A stretch of DNA of 64,000 nt from Methylosinus sporium (GTDB taxonomy: Bacteria; Pseudomonadota; Alphaproteobacteria; Rhizobiales; Beijerinckiaceae), in NCBI RefSeq assembly GCF_003113265.1, contig NZ_PUIV01000003.1:124001-188000 (forward strand). Reading direction: 5' to 3'. A model generated the notes under the pieces. The model searched no databases, was not told where the DNA came from, and worked only from the letters and a program-made list of their open reading frames with translations. The translations under genes were made by a program, and so were the position numbers. The first letter of the stretch is position 1; every line of letters begins with the position of its first letter. Shown one piece after another: positions 43,933-51,631 of this stretch.

Positions 43933-44889
43933 GTTCTGCTTTCGCTATCCGCCCTTCTCGAAACATTCGAGGCCGTGACGGTCGATTTTTCAGGGGTAGA
44001 CGTATGGATTCCGGCTGATCGATTCGCGCGGCGTCCGGCGCTTTCCTTCTCGCACGCGCGCAGAGAGGGGGAGGAAACGCCGAGCCCCTCGATCGGGGGA
44101 TCAGGAGACGGGATTCGCATCGACAGCGCGCGCATCGTCCTGACGAGAGCCGTGATGAGGGAGCGCTCTCGAAAGATCGAGCAGAACGGCCTGTTGCAAT
44201 TGTCGCTGACGCAAAGCCCACAAAAATGTCGGCTTTCGATCCGTACGACGACGTTCGTCGCTCCTCGACGAAGCCAAGCATATTTGGCGCCACTCGGCGG
44301 CCCCGACGCTCGCGAGAAGGCGAGCGGTCTTCGCGAAAGCGATCATCGGACGGCTTACCGACGGCGTCGATCGGCTTCGACACGACAATATGTTTTGTTT
44401 ATATTACGAATCGACTTTTCGTCCATGCCGAAAGAACAGGCGTTCGGCTGATTTTTGCGTCGCGTGGCGCCGTGCGATAAAGCGAAAGCAATAAACGCCA
44501 TCGCCATCGGCGGCCGCTCCGAGCGCTTCCAGCCGAAGCAGACGCCGGTCCGGCGTGGGAAACGCATCGAAACAGGAGCTTATAATCTTTCTGTGTTTCA
44601 ACGAAACGCAGAAAGATTCTACAGTCGAAAAATGCGGGGCCCCGTCATCGTGAAGCTCGTCGACGAAAGAAGGCGCGCTTCTTGCTGTATAATTGGAGAG
44701 CGTCGGCTTATTCCTGTAAATCGGATAAATTGCCTTCGCGTGCGCGAGAGTTTGGAGAAACGCAGATGAAGCGGCCGTCGACGACGTTCGATTTCGTCCT
44801 CGTCCGCCTATCGGATCGACGTCGGCGCGCTCGCCGGCGCCGCGGCCTCCGCGCGCAGATCAGAGCCGGCGAGAATTGAGAGACGCACG
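43933..44889. other. Gene-poor interval with a dispersed repeat
   Basis: About 950 bases with no supportable gene. Frames here are arginine/serine-rich and short. It contains the R1 repeat copy at about 44514-44625 and would hold the promoter of the TonB-like gene starting at 44890. Confidence 0.5.
44514..44625. repeat. Dispersed repeat R1, copy 2 (plus orientation)
   Basis: CCGCTCCGAGCGCTTCCAGC, GACGCCGGTCCGGCGTGGGAA and ACGCATCGAA follow in order, then an AT-rich end containing AATCTTTCTG and, after 17 bases, CAGAAAGATT as its inverted partner (a 10-base hairpin). It aligns over about 110 bases with copy 3 at 45613-45725 in the opposite orientation. Confidence 0.75.
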
Positions 44890-45612
44890 ATGACCATGCA
44901 ATTGACGATGACGACGAGCAATGGCGGGGGCGCGAGCCGCTTCACGATTTATCATGGCCTCGCGGCGTCGCTCGCCCTGCACGCGGCGCTGACGCTGCCC
45001 TATTTCCTCTCTCGTCTCCAGCCAGCGGAAGACGATAGCACGTTCATCTTCGAGGTGAGCGACCTCCTCTCGGACGACCAGGCCGACGAAAAAATTCAGC
45101 GGGACAGGGCGGGCGATACGCAGCAGAGGGCGCAGAACGCCACGCAGGCGCAGCCGACTCCGCCGACGGAGCAAAAGCCGATAGAAGAAGATGGCGCGCC
45201 GATCACGGCGAAGTCGGTCGCCGCGCAGGCGCGATCGCCCGCAAAGTCGGCGCCCGCCGGCTCGACGCAGGTGGATGGCGCCGAACAGCAGCAGGTCGCC
45301 AGCACGACCGCACATCGTCAGGTGTCGAAAGAGACGCTGGATCGCGCCTATGGCGTCCTGGTGAGCAAGAAGATAAAAGGGAAGCTCATCTATCCAGAGG
45401 CCGGACGACCTACCGCCTGGCGCGGCGTGACGAAAGTGTCCTTCTTCATTCTGGAGAGCGGCGAAATACGCGCCGACAGCGTGAAGGTGGCGTCGAGCAG
45501 CGGTCAGCCGCAGCTCGACGCGGCCGCTCTACAGAGAGTTCGCGCGAGCGCGCCCTTCGGTCCGCCGCCGCGGCCGATGACTTTCGCGCTCGATGTCATC
45601 TTCGGCCCCTGA
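44890..45612 (+). CDS. TonB-family protein
   Basis: A 240-residue protein with TonB layout. One N-terminal hydrophobic segment (about 20-42, IYHGLAASLALHAALTLPYFLS, with the TonB-type S-x-x-x-H histidine in SLALHAALTLP) anchors it. A polar Gln/Pro/Lys-rich periplasmic linker (about 70-145) follows, then the C-terminal domain VSFFILESGEIRADSVKVASSSGQPQLDAAALQRVRASAPFGPPP. It would pass proton-motive energy to outer-membrane receptors, but no exbB, exbD or receptor gene is adjacent. Flanked by R1 repeats on both sides. Confidence 0.85.
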   Translation: MTMQLTMTTSNGGGASRFTIYHGLAASLALHAALTLPYFLSRLQPAEDDSTFIFEVSDLLSDDQADEKIQRDRAGDTQQRAQNATQAQPTPPTEQKPIEEDGAPITAKSVAAQARSPAKSAPAGSTQVDGAEQQQVASTTAHRQVSKETLDRAYGVLVSKKIKGKLIYPEAGRPTAWRGVTKVSFFILESGEIRADSVKVASSSGQPQLDAAALQRVRASAPFGPPPRPMTFALDVIFGP

Positions 45613-45725
45613 AATCTTTCCGTATCTCATAGAAGGCGCAGAGAGATTCGAAGCTCTCGCTTCGACGCGTTCCCAACGCCCGACCGGCGTCCACGTCGGC
45701 TGAAAGCGCTCGGAGCGGAGGATGC
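45613..45725. repeat. Dispersed repeat R1, copy 3 (minus orientation)
   Basis: On the minus strand: CCGCTCCGAGCGCTTTCAGC, then GACGCCGGTCGGGCGTTGGGAA, then CGCGTCGAAG and an imperfect hairpin end. It starts right after the TonB-like gene. With copy 2 it forms inverted repeats around that gene, which could mark a mobilised segment. Confidence 0.75.
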
Positions 45726-45736
45726 TGTCGCGCCGC

Positions 45737-46783
45737 TCAGGCGACGGCGGACGCCCTCCCCGCGGAGGGCGGCGACAGATGCGCGGCGCGGGCGCCATGC
45801 GCTTCGACGATAGGCGAGGATCGGCGCCGCCGGCTCTCGATGCTCTGCGCCATCCGATAGGACAGATAGGCGACCGCGATTCCGCCGATAGGGTCCACGA
45901 CATAATGCCCGCCGTCCGTCACCGTGCCCACCATCAGACCGGCGTCGACGAGGCACAAGACGTAGAAGACCGGGCGCACGGAGCGCAGGCTGAGAGGCGT
46001 CAGCGCGCCGACCACGGCATGAAAGGAAGGAAAGCTCACAAGGCCGCCGATCCCGCTGTTCGTGAAATCCAACGGACCGGCCTCGCGCAAGCGCGCCAGA
46101 TGATCCAGCGGCGTGCGGCCGGCGAACCGAAGCTCGTGAAACATCGAATTGTCGACGAGAGTGACCGCGCTCGAGGCCGGAAGCACAGCGGCGATGACGA
46201 TCGTCGCCGTGAGCGCGATCGCGTAGGAGAGAAGATAGACGCGCAATTCGTCGATGCGCTCGAGCACGGCCAGCAGAAGCGCCGGCGCGACGATCTGAAT
46301 GGCCATGCTCGCATAGGCTTTCCGCAGCCATTCCGCCAACACGGGACGATCGTCGATATAATGGACGAAGGCCAGCCAATCGACGCCGAGCCATCGATCG
46401 AGCGAGAGAAACAGTTCGTCCTGCAGCGGCATGGCGAGACGCTGCGTCGCATAGCTCGCAAAGGCGCCCGCGAGCGACGTCGCCACCAGATAGATCATTG
46501 AATAGACGAAAATCGGCGCGGCGCGCGAGACCAAGCTCGGCGAGGCGAAGCGACAATAGACGTCGAGCGCGACGATCGCGCCGAGGAAAAGACTGAGGTC
46601 CGGGACGGATGGCAGCGTCAGCCCCGTCGCTTTTGCGCCGACACAGGCGCTCGCCATCAATGCGAGGCCGAGACGCACCGCCGCAAATGGGACGACGACG
46701 AAACGCAATCGTAGATGATCGAGGCAAATGTCGCAAAATCGGCAGGAAACATGGAGCGAATTGCAAATTAACGTCGAATACAT
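45737..46783 (-). CDS. PAP2-family membrane phosphatase
   Basis: About 348 residues from ATG 46783, though the first 25 residues are atypical and a later start is possible. Six or so membrane helices and the PAP2_3-like motifs: GGLVSFPSFHAVVGALTP (catalytic histidine of the S-x-x-H block) and GGHYVVDPIGGIAVA (H-x-x-x-D block). Such enzymes dephosphorylate lipid phosphates or transfer head groups at the membrane outer face (for example inositol-phosphorylceramide synthase relatives). The substrate is unknown. Confidence 0.83.
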   Translation of the reverse strand: MYSTLICNSLHVSCRFCDICLDHLRLRFVVVPFAAVRLGLALMASACVGAKATGLTLPSVPDLSLFLGAIVALDVYCRFASPSLVSRAAPIFVYSMIYLVATSLAGAFASYATQRLAMPLQDELFLSLDRWLGVDWLAFVHYIDDRPVLAEWLRKAYASMAIQIVAPALLLAVLERIDELRVYLLSYAIALTATIVIAAVLPASSAVTLVDNSMFHELRFAGRTPLDHLARLREAGPLDFTNSGIGGLVSFPSFHAVVGALTPLSLRSVRPVFYVLCLVDAGLMVGTVTDGGHYVVDPIGGIAVAYLSYRMAQSIESRRRRSSPIVEAHGARAAHLSPPSAGRASAVA

Positions 46784-46951
46784 GCACAACTCTCGTCTCG
46801 AAATGATTTGGAGACGCGCCGCCGGACTCGACGAAAACGCCCCAGAAATTGCCGACTAGCGCCGGCTTCCCAATGAATACCTGATTACGAAACCGCGGTT
46901 ACATTTCGGTAAACGACTAATTTTATATTGTCTTCCAGTAATATAGCCGTC

Positions 46952-47310
46952 TCACCAGTCTATCGGCGCGCGTCCTTTCGATTCGAGATAGGCGTTGGCC
47001 TTGGAAAAATGCCTGCAGCCGAAGAAGCCGCGCGCCGACAGCGGCGAGGGATGCGCGCTCTCGAGCACGAGATGCCGCGAGCGATCGACGCCGGCGCCCT
47101 TCTGCCGCGCGTAATTGCCCCAGAGCAGGAAGACAATTCCCTCGCGCTCGCGCGAGAGCGCCTGCACGGCGGCGTCGGTGAAGCGCTCCCAGCCCTTGCC
47201 CTGATGCGAGCCGGCGGCGCTGTCGCGCACGGTGAGCGTGGCGTTGAGCAGCAGCAGGCCCTGTTGCGCCCAGCGCGAGGGGTCCCGGATCGCGCCGCGC
47301 GAGACAGCCG
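46952..47310 (-). pseudogene. Truncated second copy of ung (C-terminal half)
   Basis: The minus-strand translation RDPSRWAQQGLLLLNATLTVRDSAAGSHQGKGWERFTDAAVQALSREREGIVFLLWGNYARQKGAGVD...HLVLESAHPSPLSARGFFGCRHFSKANAYLESKGRAPIDW is nearly identical to the C-terminal half of the intact ung at 47848-48513, base for base over about 285 positions (46997-47282). The start and catalytic N-terminal half (GQDPYH) are missing, so it is not a functional glycosylase. The ends diverge (YLESKGRAPIDW versus YLVAQGRTPIDW), so it is not a simple recent duplication of the whole segment. Confidence 0.92.
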
Positions 47311-47392
47311 GCAAACGATGTAATTGAAATCGCCATGCTGCGGCCCGGCAATGCGCGCGAACGCGACATCGCATGCGACCGACAGTCTGCCT

Positions 47393-47758
47393 CTACCGCA
47401 AAGAACGGCGTAGCACGGCGAGCACGACACTGATGGCCAGAAGCCCCGAGCCCATGATGACGAGCGGCTGGCCCTTGGCGTCTCCTGTAACGATGAAGGC
47501 CAGCCCCATCGCCGCCAGGATGCCGCCAATCGCTCCTGTCGCGATCGGTGTCTTCATCGAGGCGCCGCTCTTCTGGAATCTTTTCTGAATCTGGCGCGTG
47601 TTTTCTTGGAGAGTGAACATATCCATCCACGATTGCGCGCAAGCGTCCGAGCATACCAAGCCATTGCTCTCGACCCGCGCGCACGAGTGACACACGCCTT
47701 TTCCGCATGATTTGCAGACGCCGACCGCGTCGACATCCGAATGTGAAAAACACTTCAT
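47393..47758 (-). CDS. B-box zinc-finger membrane protein
   Basis: A 121-residue protein. Residues 1-45 (MKCFSHSDVDAVGVCKSCGKGVCHSCARVESNGLVCSDACAQSW) form a B-box-like zinc finger with the C-x-x-H, C-x-x-C-x-x-x-x-C-x-x-C, C-x-x-x-C pattern. A short helix follows, then two membrane helices (GAIGGILAAMGLAFIVTG, LVIMGSGLLAISVVLAVL). The architecture occurs in uncharacterised bacterial proteins. It sits between intact ung and the ung fragment, all on the same strand. Confidence 0.85.
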   Translation of the reverse strand: MKCFSHSDVDAVGVCKSCGKGVCHSCARVESNGLVCSDACAQSWMDMFTLQENTRQIQKRFQKSGASMKTPIATGAIGGILAAMGLAFIVTGDAKGQPLVIMGSGLLAISVVLAVLRRSLR

Positions 47759-47847
47759 GATTTCATTCCCCTAATAGACCTGAGAACCCGTTCGGCTCTT
47801 GCCGACAATACAGGAGAAGCGCTCGCTTCACCGACGTTGGCGTCGCC

Positions 47848-48513
47848 TCACCAGTCGATTGGCGTCCGCCCCTGCGCGACCAGATAGCCGTTAGCCTTGG
47901 AAAAATGCCTGCAGCCGAAGAAGCCGCGCGCCGACAGCGGCGAGGGATGCGCGCTCTCGAGCACGAGATGCCGCGAGCGATCGACGCCCGCGCCCTTCTG
48001 CCGCGCGTAATTGCCCCAGAGCAGGAAGACAATTCCCTCGCGCTCGCGCGAGAGCGCCTGCACGGCGGCGTCGGTGAAGCGCTCCCAGCCCTTGCCCTGA
48101 TGCGAGCCGGCGGCGCTGTCGCGCACGGTGAGCGTGGCGTTGAGCAGCAGCACGCCCTGCCGCGCCCAGCGCGAGAGATCGGGATCGCGCGAGGCGGGCC
48201 GGCCGAGGTCGCTCTCGATCTCCTTGAAGATGTTCTGCAGCGAAGGCGGCGGCGGAATGTCGCGGCCGACGGCGAAGCACAGGCCATTGGCCTGGCCGCG
48301 GCCGTGATAGGGATCCTGGCCGAGGATCACCACTTCCACGGCGTCGAAAGGGCATTCGTCGAAGGCGCGGAAAATCTGCTTGGCCGGCGGATAGACCGCC
48401 CCACGCGCATATTCCCCGCGCACGAATTGGCGCAGAGCATCGAAATAGGGCTGCTCGAATTCCGCCGAAAGGCGCAGCTTCCAGCTCTCGTCTATCTGCA
48501 CGGGTTTGTTCAT
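47848..48513 (-). CDS. ung: Uracil-DNA glycosylase
   Basis: Removes uracil from DNA to start base-excision repair. 221 residues from ATG 48513 (MNKPVQIDESWKLRL); the upstream frame to 48588 is rejected. Water-activating motif GQDPYHGRGQANGLCF (about residue 65), uracil-binding LLLNATLTV, and the minor-groove HPSPLSA loop are intact. It is divergent from the XRE regulator, with a palindrome between. Confidence 0.97.
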   Translation of the reverse strand: MNKPVQIDESWKLRLSAEFEQPYFDALRQFVRGEYARGAVYPPAKQIFRAFDECPFDAVEVVILGQDPYHGRGQANGLCFAVGRDIPPPPSLQNIFKEIESDLGRPASRDPDLSRWARQGVLLLNATLTVRDSAAGSHQGKGWERFTDAAVQALSREREGIVFLLWGNYARQKGAGVDRSRHLVLESAHPSPLSARGFFGCRHFSKANGYLVAQGRTPIDW

Positions 48514-48576
48514 ATCCGCCAAGCTAACATGCGTCGGCGCCGGGCGAGAACCCGGCCGTGTCGCAAAAGCGCGAGA

Positions 48577-48595
48577 ATGATGTTTCAAACATCAT
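48577..48595. promoter_or_regulatory. Perfect 9+9 palindrome, candidate XRE operator
   Basis: ATGATGTTT, centre C, AAACATCAT. It lies between ung and the XRE gene, about 50 bases upstream of the XRE start, in an AT-rich stretch with a possible -10 TATAAT at about 48622-48627. Position and symmetry fit autoregulation by the XRE protein, and through it control of sulP. Confidence 0.65.
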
Positions 48596-48645
48596 CTTGG
48601 CGAGATAAAACATGCCTGCTAATATAATAAGCGTGAGCATATGAG

Positions 48646-48915
48646 ATGATCACCGCCGCTCAATTGCGCGCCGCGAGGGCGCTGCTCGGCATAGATCAAA
48701 AGAAGCTGGCCGAGCTTTCCGGCGTCTCCCTGCCGACGATTCAGCGCATGGAGGCGAGCGACGGCAATGTCCGCGGCGTGATCGAGACGCTCACAAAGGT
48801 CGTCGAGGCGCTGAACGAGGCCGGCGTCGAACTGCTCGGCGAGAACGCCCGCAGCGAAAGCGGCGGACGCGGCGTGAGGATGCGTCGCCCCGGTCCGCCC
48901 AATCCGACGACTTGA
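48646..48915 (+). CDS. XRE-family transcriptional regulator
   Basis: An 89-residue Cro/CI-type protein: MITAAQLRAARALLGIDQKKLAELSGVSLPTIQRMEASDGNVRGVIETLTKVVEALNEAGVELL. The helix-turn-helix spans about residues 15-40. The C-terminal GRGVRM fits a small family often located just before SulP transporter genes. The palindrome upstream is its likely site. About 70 bases separate its stop from the SulP start. Confidence 0.93.
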   Translation: MITAAQLRAARALLGIDQKKLAELSGVSLPTIQRMEASDGNVRGVIETLTKVVEALNEAGVELLGENARSESGGRGVRMRRPGPPNPTT

Positions 48916-48983
48916 GGATAAATCGCGACGACGACCGCCGACTTCGCGCCGACGATCCCGCCGCTCCTCGACCAAAGGAGCCA

Positions 48984-50735
48984 GTGTTGAGAGATCGACG
49001 TTTTCGCCAGCCGAGCTTCATCGAGCTGTTCACGCCCAAGCTCGTCACCATTTTGCGCGAGGGATATGGCCTCGCGGATCTGCGCGCCGACGCCATCGCC
49101 GGCCTCACTGTCGCCATCGTCGCGCTTCCGCTCTCCATGGCCTTCGCCATCGCCTCGGGGCTGAGCCCGGACCGCGGACTCTATACGGCGATCATCGGCG
49201 GCTTTCTGGTCTCCATGCTCGGCGGCAGCCGCTTCCAGATCGGCGGGCCGGCGGGCGCCTTCATCGTTCTCGTCTTCGCCATCGTGCAGCGCCAGGGCTA
49301 TGACGGGCTCGCGCTCGCCACAATGATGGCGGGCGTCATTCTCTTCGCCATCGGCCTGCTGCGCTGGGGCACTTACATAAAATACATCCCCTTTCCGGTG
49401 ACGGTCGGCTTCACCGCCGGCATAGCGGTCATCATCTTCGCCAGCCAGCTCAAGGAGATTTTCGGCCTCTCCATCGCCAATGAGCCGGCCGCGCTCGGCC
49501 CCAAGCTCACGGCGCTCTGGGAAGCGCGCGGCACGCTGAAGCCGGCGACGATCGGCGTCTCGGCGCTGGCGCTGGCGATCATCCTCGGGCTGCGGCGCTG
49601 GCGGCCGAGCTGGCCCGGAATGCTGATCGCCGTGACGGTCTGCGCGGCGGCGACGGCGGCGCTGCATCTCGACATAGAGACGATCGGCTCGCGCTTCGGC
49701 GGCGTGCCGAGCACGCTGCCGGCGCCGGCGGTCCCGCATTTCGATCTCGCGCGGCTGCGCGCGCTGCTGCCGGACGCGCTGACCATCGCCGTGCTCGGCG
49801 CCATGGAGTCGCTGCTCTCCGCCGTCGTCGCCGACGGCATGAGCGGCCGACGCCATCGCTCCAATTGCGAGCTCGCCGCGCAGGGCGTCGCCAATGTCGT
49901 CGCGCCGCTCTTCGGCGGCATTCCGGTGACGGGAACCATCGCCCGCACCGCGACCAATGTGCGCTCGGGCGCCAAGGGACCGGTCTCGGGAATGCTTCAT
50001 GCGCTGTTCCTGCTCGGCTTCATGCTGGTCGCGGCGCCGCTGGCGGCTTACATCCCGCTCGCCTCGCTCGGCGCCGTGCTCGCCGTCGTCTCCTGGAACA
50101 TGGCCGAGAAGAAGGAATTCGTCGCTCTGTTCCGCGCCTCGCGCGGCGACGCTCTGGTGCTGGTCTCGACCTTCCTGCTCACCATTTTCGAGGATTTGAC
50201 CGTGGGCATAGGCGTTGGCGTGACGCTCGGCGCCTTCCTCTTCCTGCATCGCCTCGCCGAGAGCGTCGAGGTGCAGACCGGCGAGGCCTTCCTCGACGAA
50301 GACCGGGCGGATGATTACGGCGGCCATCGCCCCGCCTATGATTCCGCTGCCGCCTCCGACGCCGAGGTGATGGTCTATAAGATCAGCGGCGCGATCTTCT
50401 TCGGCGCCTCGGCGACGGTGAGCGCGGCTCTGGACGAGATCGGCCGCTATCCGCATGTCTTCATCTTCGATTTCAGCGAGGCTCCGCTGATCGACAGCAC
50501 GGCGGCGCGGGCGCTGGAGAGCTTTGTCGCGCGGCTGCGAAAGGCGGGAACCGTGGTTTGCGTCGCCGGGGCGCGGCCCGCCGTGCGGCGGGCGCTGCTC
50601 TCGGCCGGACTGCATGAGCCGGAGACGCTCTACGCCGGCACGGTCGCCGATGCGCGACGGCGCGCCACGGCGCCGCAGCCGCCCGAAAATCGCGCCCCGC
50701 GTCTGAGCGGGGCCGCCCTCCCCGGCCGTGCGTGA
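48984..50735 (+). CDS. SulP-family anion transporter with STAS domain
   Basis: An inner-membrane carrier of the SLC26/SulP family for sulfate, bicarbonate or related anions. About 583 residues from GTG 48984, or from TTG 48987, which is better spaced from AAAGGAG at 48974-48980; the frame opening at 48912 is too long. It opens FIELFTPKLVTILREGYGLADLRADAIAGLTVAIVALPLSMAFAIASGL, has about a dozen helices, and ends in a STAS domain (VFIFDFSEAPLIDSTAARALESF). The specific anion cannot be told from sequence. Confidence 0.92.
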   Translation: MLRDRRFRQPSFIELFTPKLVTILREGYGLADLRADAIAGLTVAIVALPLSMAFAIASGLSPDRGLYTAIIGGFLVSMLGGSRFQIGGPAGAFIVLVFAIVQRQGYDGLALATMMAGVILFAIGLLRWGTYIKYIPFPVTVGFTAGIAVIIFASQLKEIFGLSIANEPAALGPKLTALWEARGTLKPATIGVSALALAIILGLRRWRPSWPGMLIAVTVCAAATAALHLDIETIGSRFGGVPSTLPAPAVPHFDLARLRALLPDALTIAVLGAMESLLSAVVADGMSGRRHRSNCELAAQGVANVVAPLFGGIPVTGTIARTATNVRSGAKGPVSGMLHALFLLGFMLVAAPLAAYIPLASLGAVLAVVSWNMAEKKEFVALFRASRGDALVLVSTFLLTIFEDLTVGIGVGVTLGAFLFLHRLAESVEVQTGEAFLDEDRADDYGGHRPAYDSAAASDAEVMVYKISGAIFFGASATVSAALDEIGRYPHVFIFDFSEAPLIDSTAARALESFVARLRKAGTVVCVAGARPAVRRALLSAGLHEPETLYAGTVADARRRATAPQPPENRAPRLSGAALPGRA

Positions 50736-50791
50736 GGCGCGCGGCAAGGTGTTTGCTTGGCCGTCAGCCGACCACTCACCCGCGAAGCCTC

Positions 50792-51631
50792 ATGCCCTCA
50801 GAACCTTTCTTCCTGCCCGAATTCGGGCAGACAGACCCCGGCCTCGGCCTTCTCCGCATGGCGGCGCTGCTCGCCGAGACCGATGACGATCCCGGCGAAG
50901 AGACCCTCGATCTCATGGCCGAGCAGGTCGAGAGCGGCTGCCTCGCCGGCCTCGACCCGGCCGATATCTGGCCGGAGCTGCTGCTCTCGCTCGGCGGGCC
51001 GGCTCCCGGCAAGGCGTTCCGCGTGCTGCGCATCTGCGGCGCGCTGCAGGTCGTTCTGCCGGAGGTCGACGCCCTTTTCGGCGTGCCGCAATTGTCGGAC
51101 GGCCAGAACGAGGTCGATCTCGGCGCCCATTTGCTGCGTTCGCTGGACGAGGCCGGACGCAGAGAGGCGCCGCTTCCCGTGCGCTTCGCCCTGCTGGTGA
51201 TGAATGTCGGCAAAGGGGATTCGCCACGCGAGCATCTCCCGCATCATTACAAGCACATAGACCGCGGCGGCCCGCGCATAAATTCGATCGCCGAGCGCTT
51301 CGGCGTTCCAGCGGATTGCGTCCCGCTGGCGCTGACGGCGCTCAGCGAATGCGAGCGCGTGCATCGCGCCTCGGAAGTGCGCGCCGGCCCGGTGGCGCAA
51401 ATGCTGGAGCGGCTCGGCGCCTTCGACGCGCCGGAGAGCTTCGCTCTGCTGATGGAAGTGTGCAGCTGCGATTTCACCGCCCATTCCGGGCGCTCCGGCG
51501 AGGCCTATCCAAAGGCCGTGCTGCTGGAGACGGCGCGCGACGCCTGTCTGCCGATCGAGCCGGCGACGCCCGAGGCGCGCGCCGAGGCGATCGCTCAGGC
51601 GCTGCGCTCGCAGCGCTGGTCGAACGGCTGA
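50792..51631 (+). CDS. Orphan C-terminal (HD-type) domain of a CCA-adding enzyme
   Basis: A 279-residue protein from ATG 50792. It matches the C-terminal part of beta/gamma-proteobacterial tRNA nucleotidyltransferase (Cca): ELLLSLGGPAPGKAFRVLRICGALQVVLPEVDALFGVPQ, LPVRFALLVMNVGKGDSPREHLPHHYKHIDRGGPRI, ERFGVPADC, VHRASEVRAGPVAQMLERLGAFDAPESFALLMEVCSCDFTAHSGRSGEAYPKA. The nucleotidyltransferase head (G-S/G-D-x-D) is missing. In the HD region the expected H-D dyad (as in CHDLGK of E. coli Cca) is replaced by M-N (VMNVGKG). It therefore should not polymerise CCA, and the phosphohydrolase dyad is lost too. Confidence 0.85.
   Translation: MPSEPFFLPEFGQTDPGLGLLRMAALLAETDDDPGEETLDLMAEQVESGCLAGLDPADIWPELLLSLGGPAPGKAFRVLRICGALQVVLPEVDALFGVPQLSDGQNEVDLGAHLLRSLDEAGRREAPLPVRFALLVMNVGKGDSPREHLPHHYKHIDRGGPRINSIAERFGVPADCVPLALTALSECERVHRASEVRAGPVAQMLERLGAFDAPESFALLMEVCSCDFTAHSGRSGEAYPKAVLLETARDACLPIEPATPEARAEAIAQALRSQRWSNG

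Noticed and set aside
48741-50747. A 668-codon minus-strand frame opposite SulP
   Set aside because: Arg/Asp/Glu-rich shadow with no domain; SulP on the plus strand is a clear transporter.
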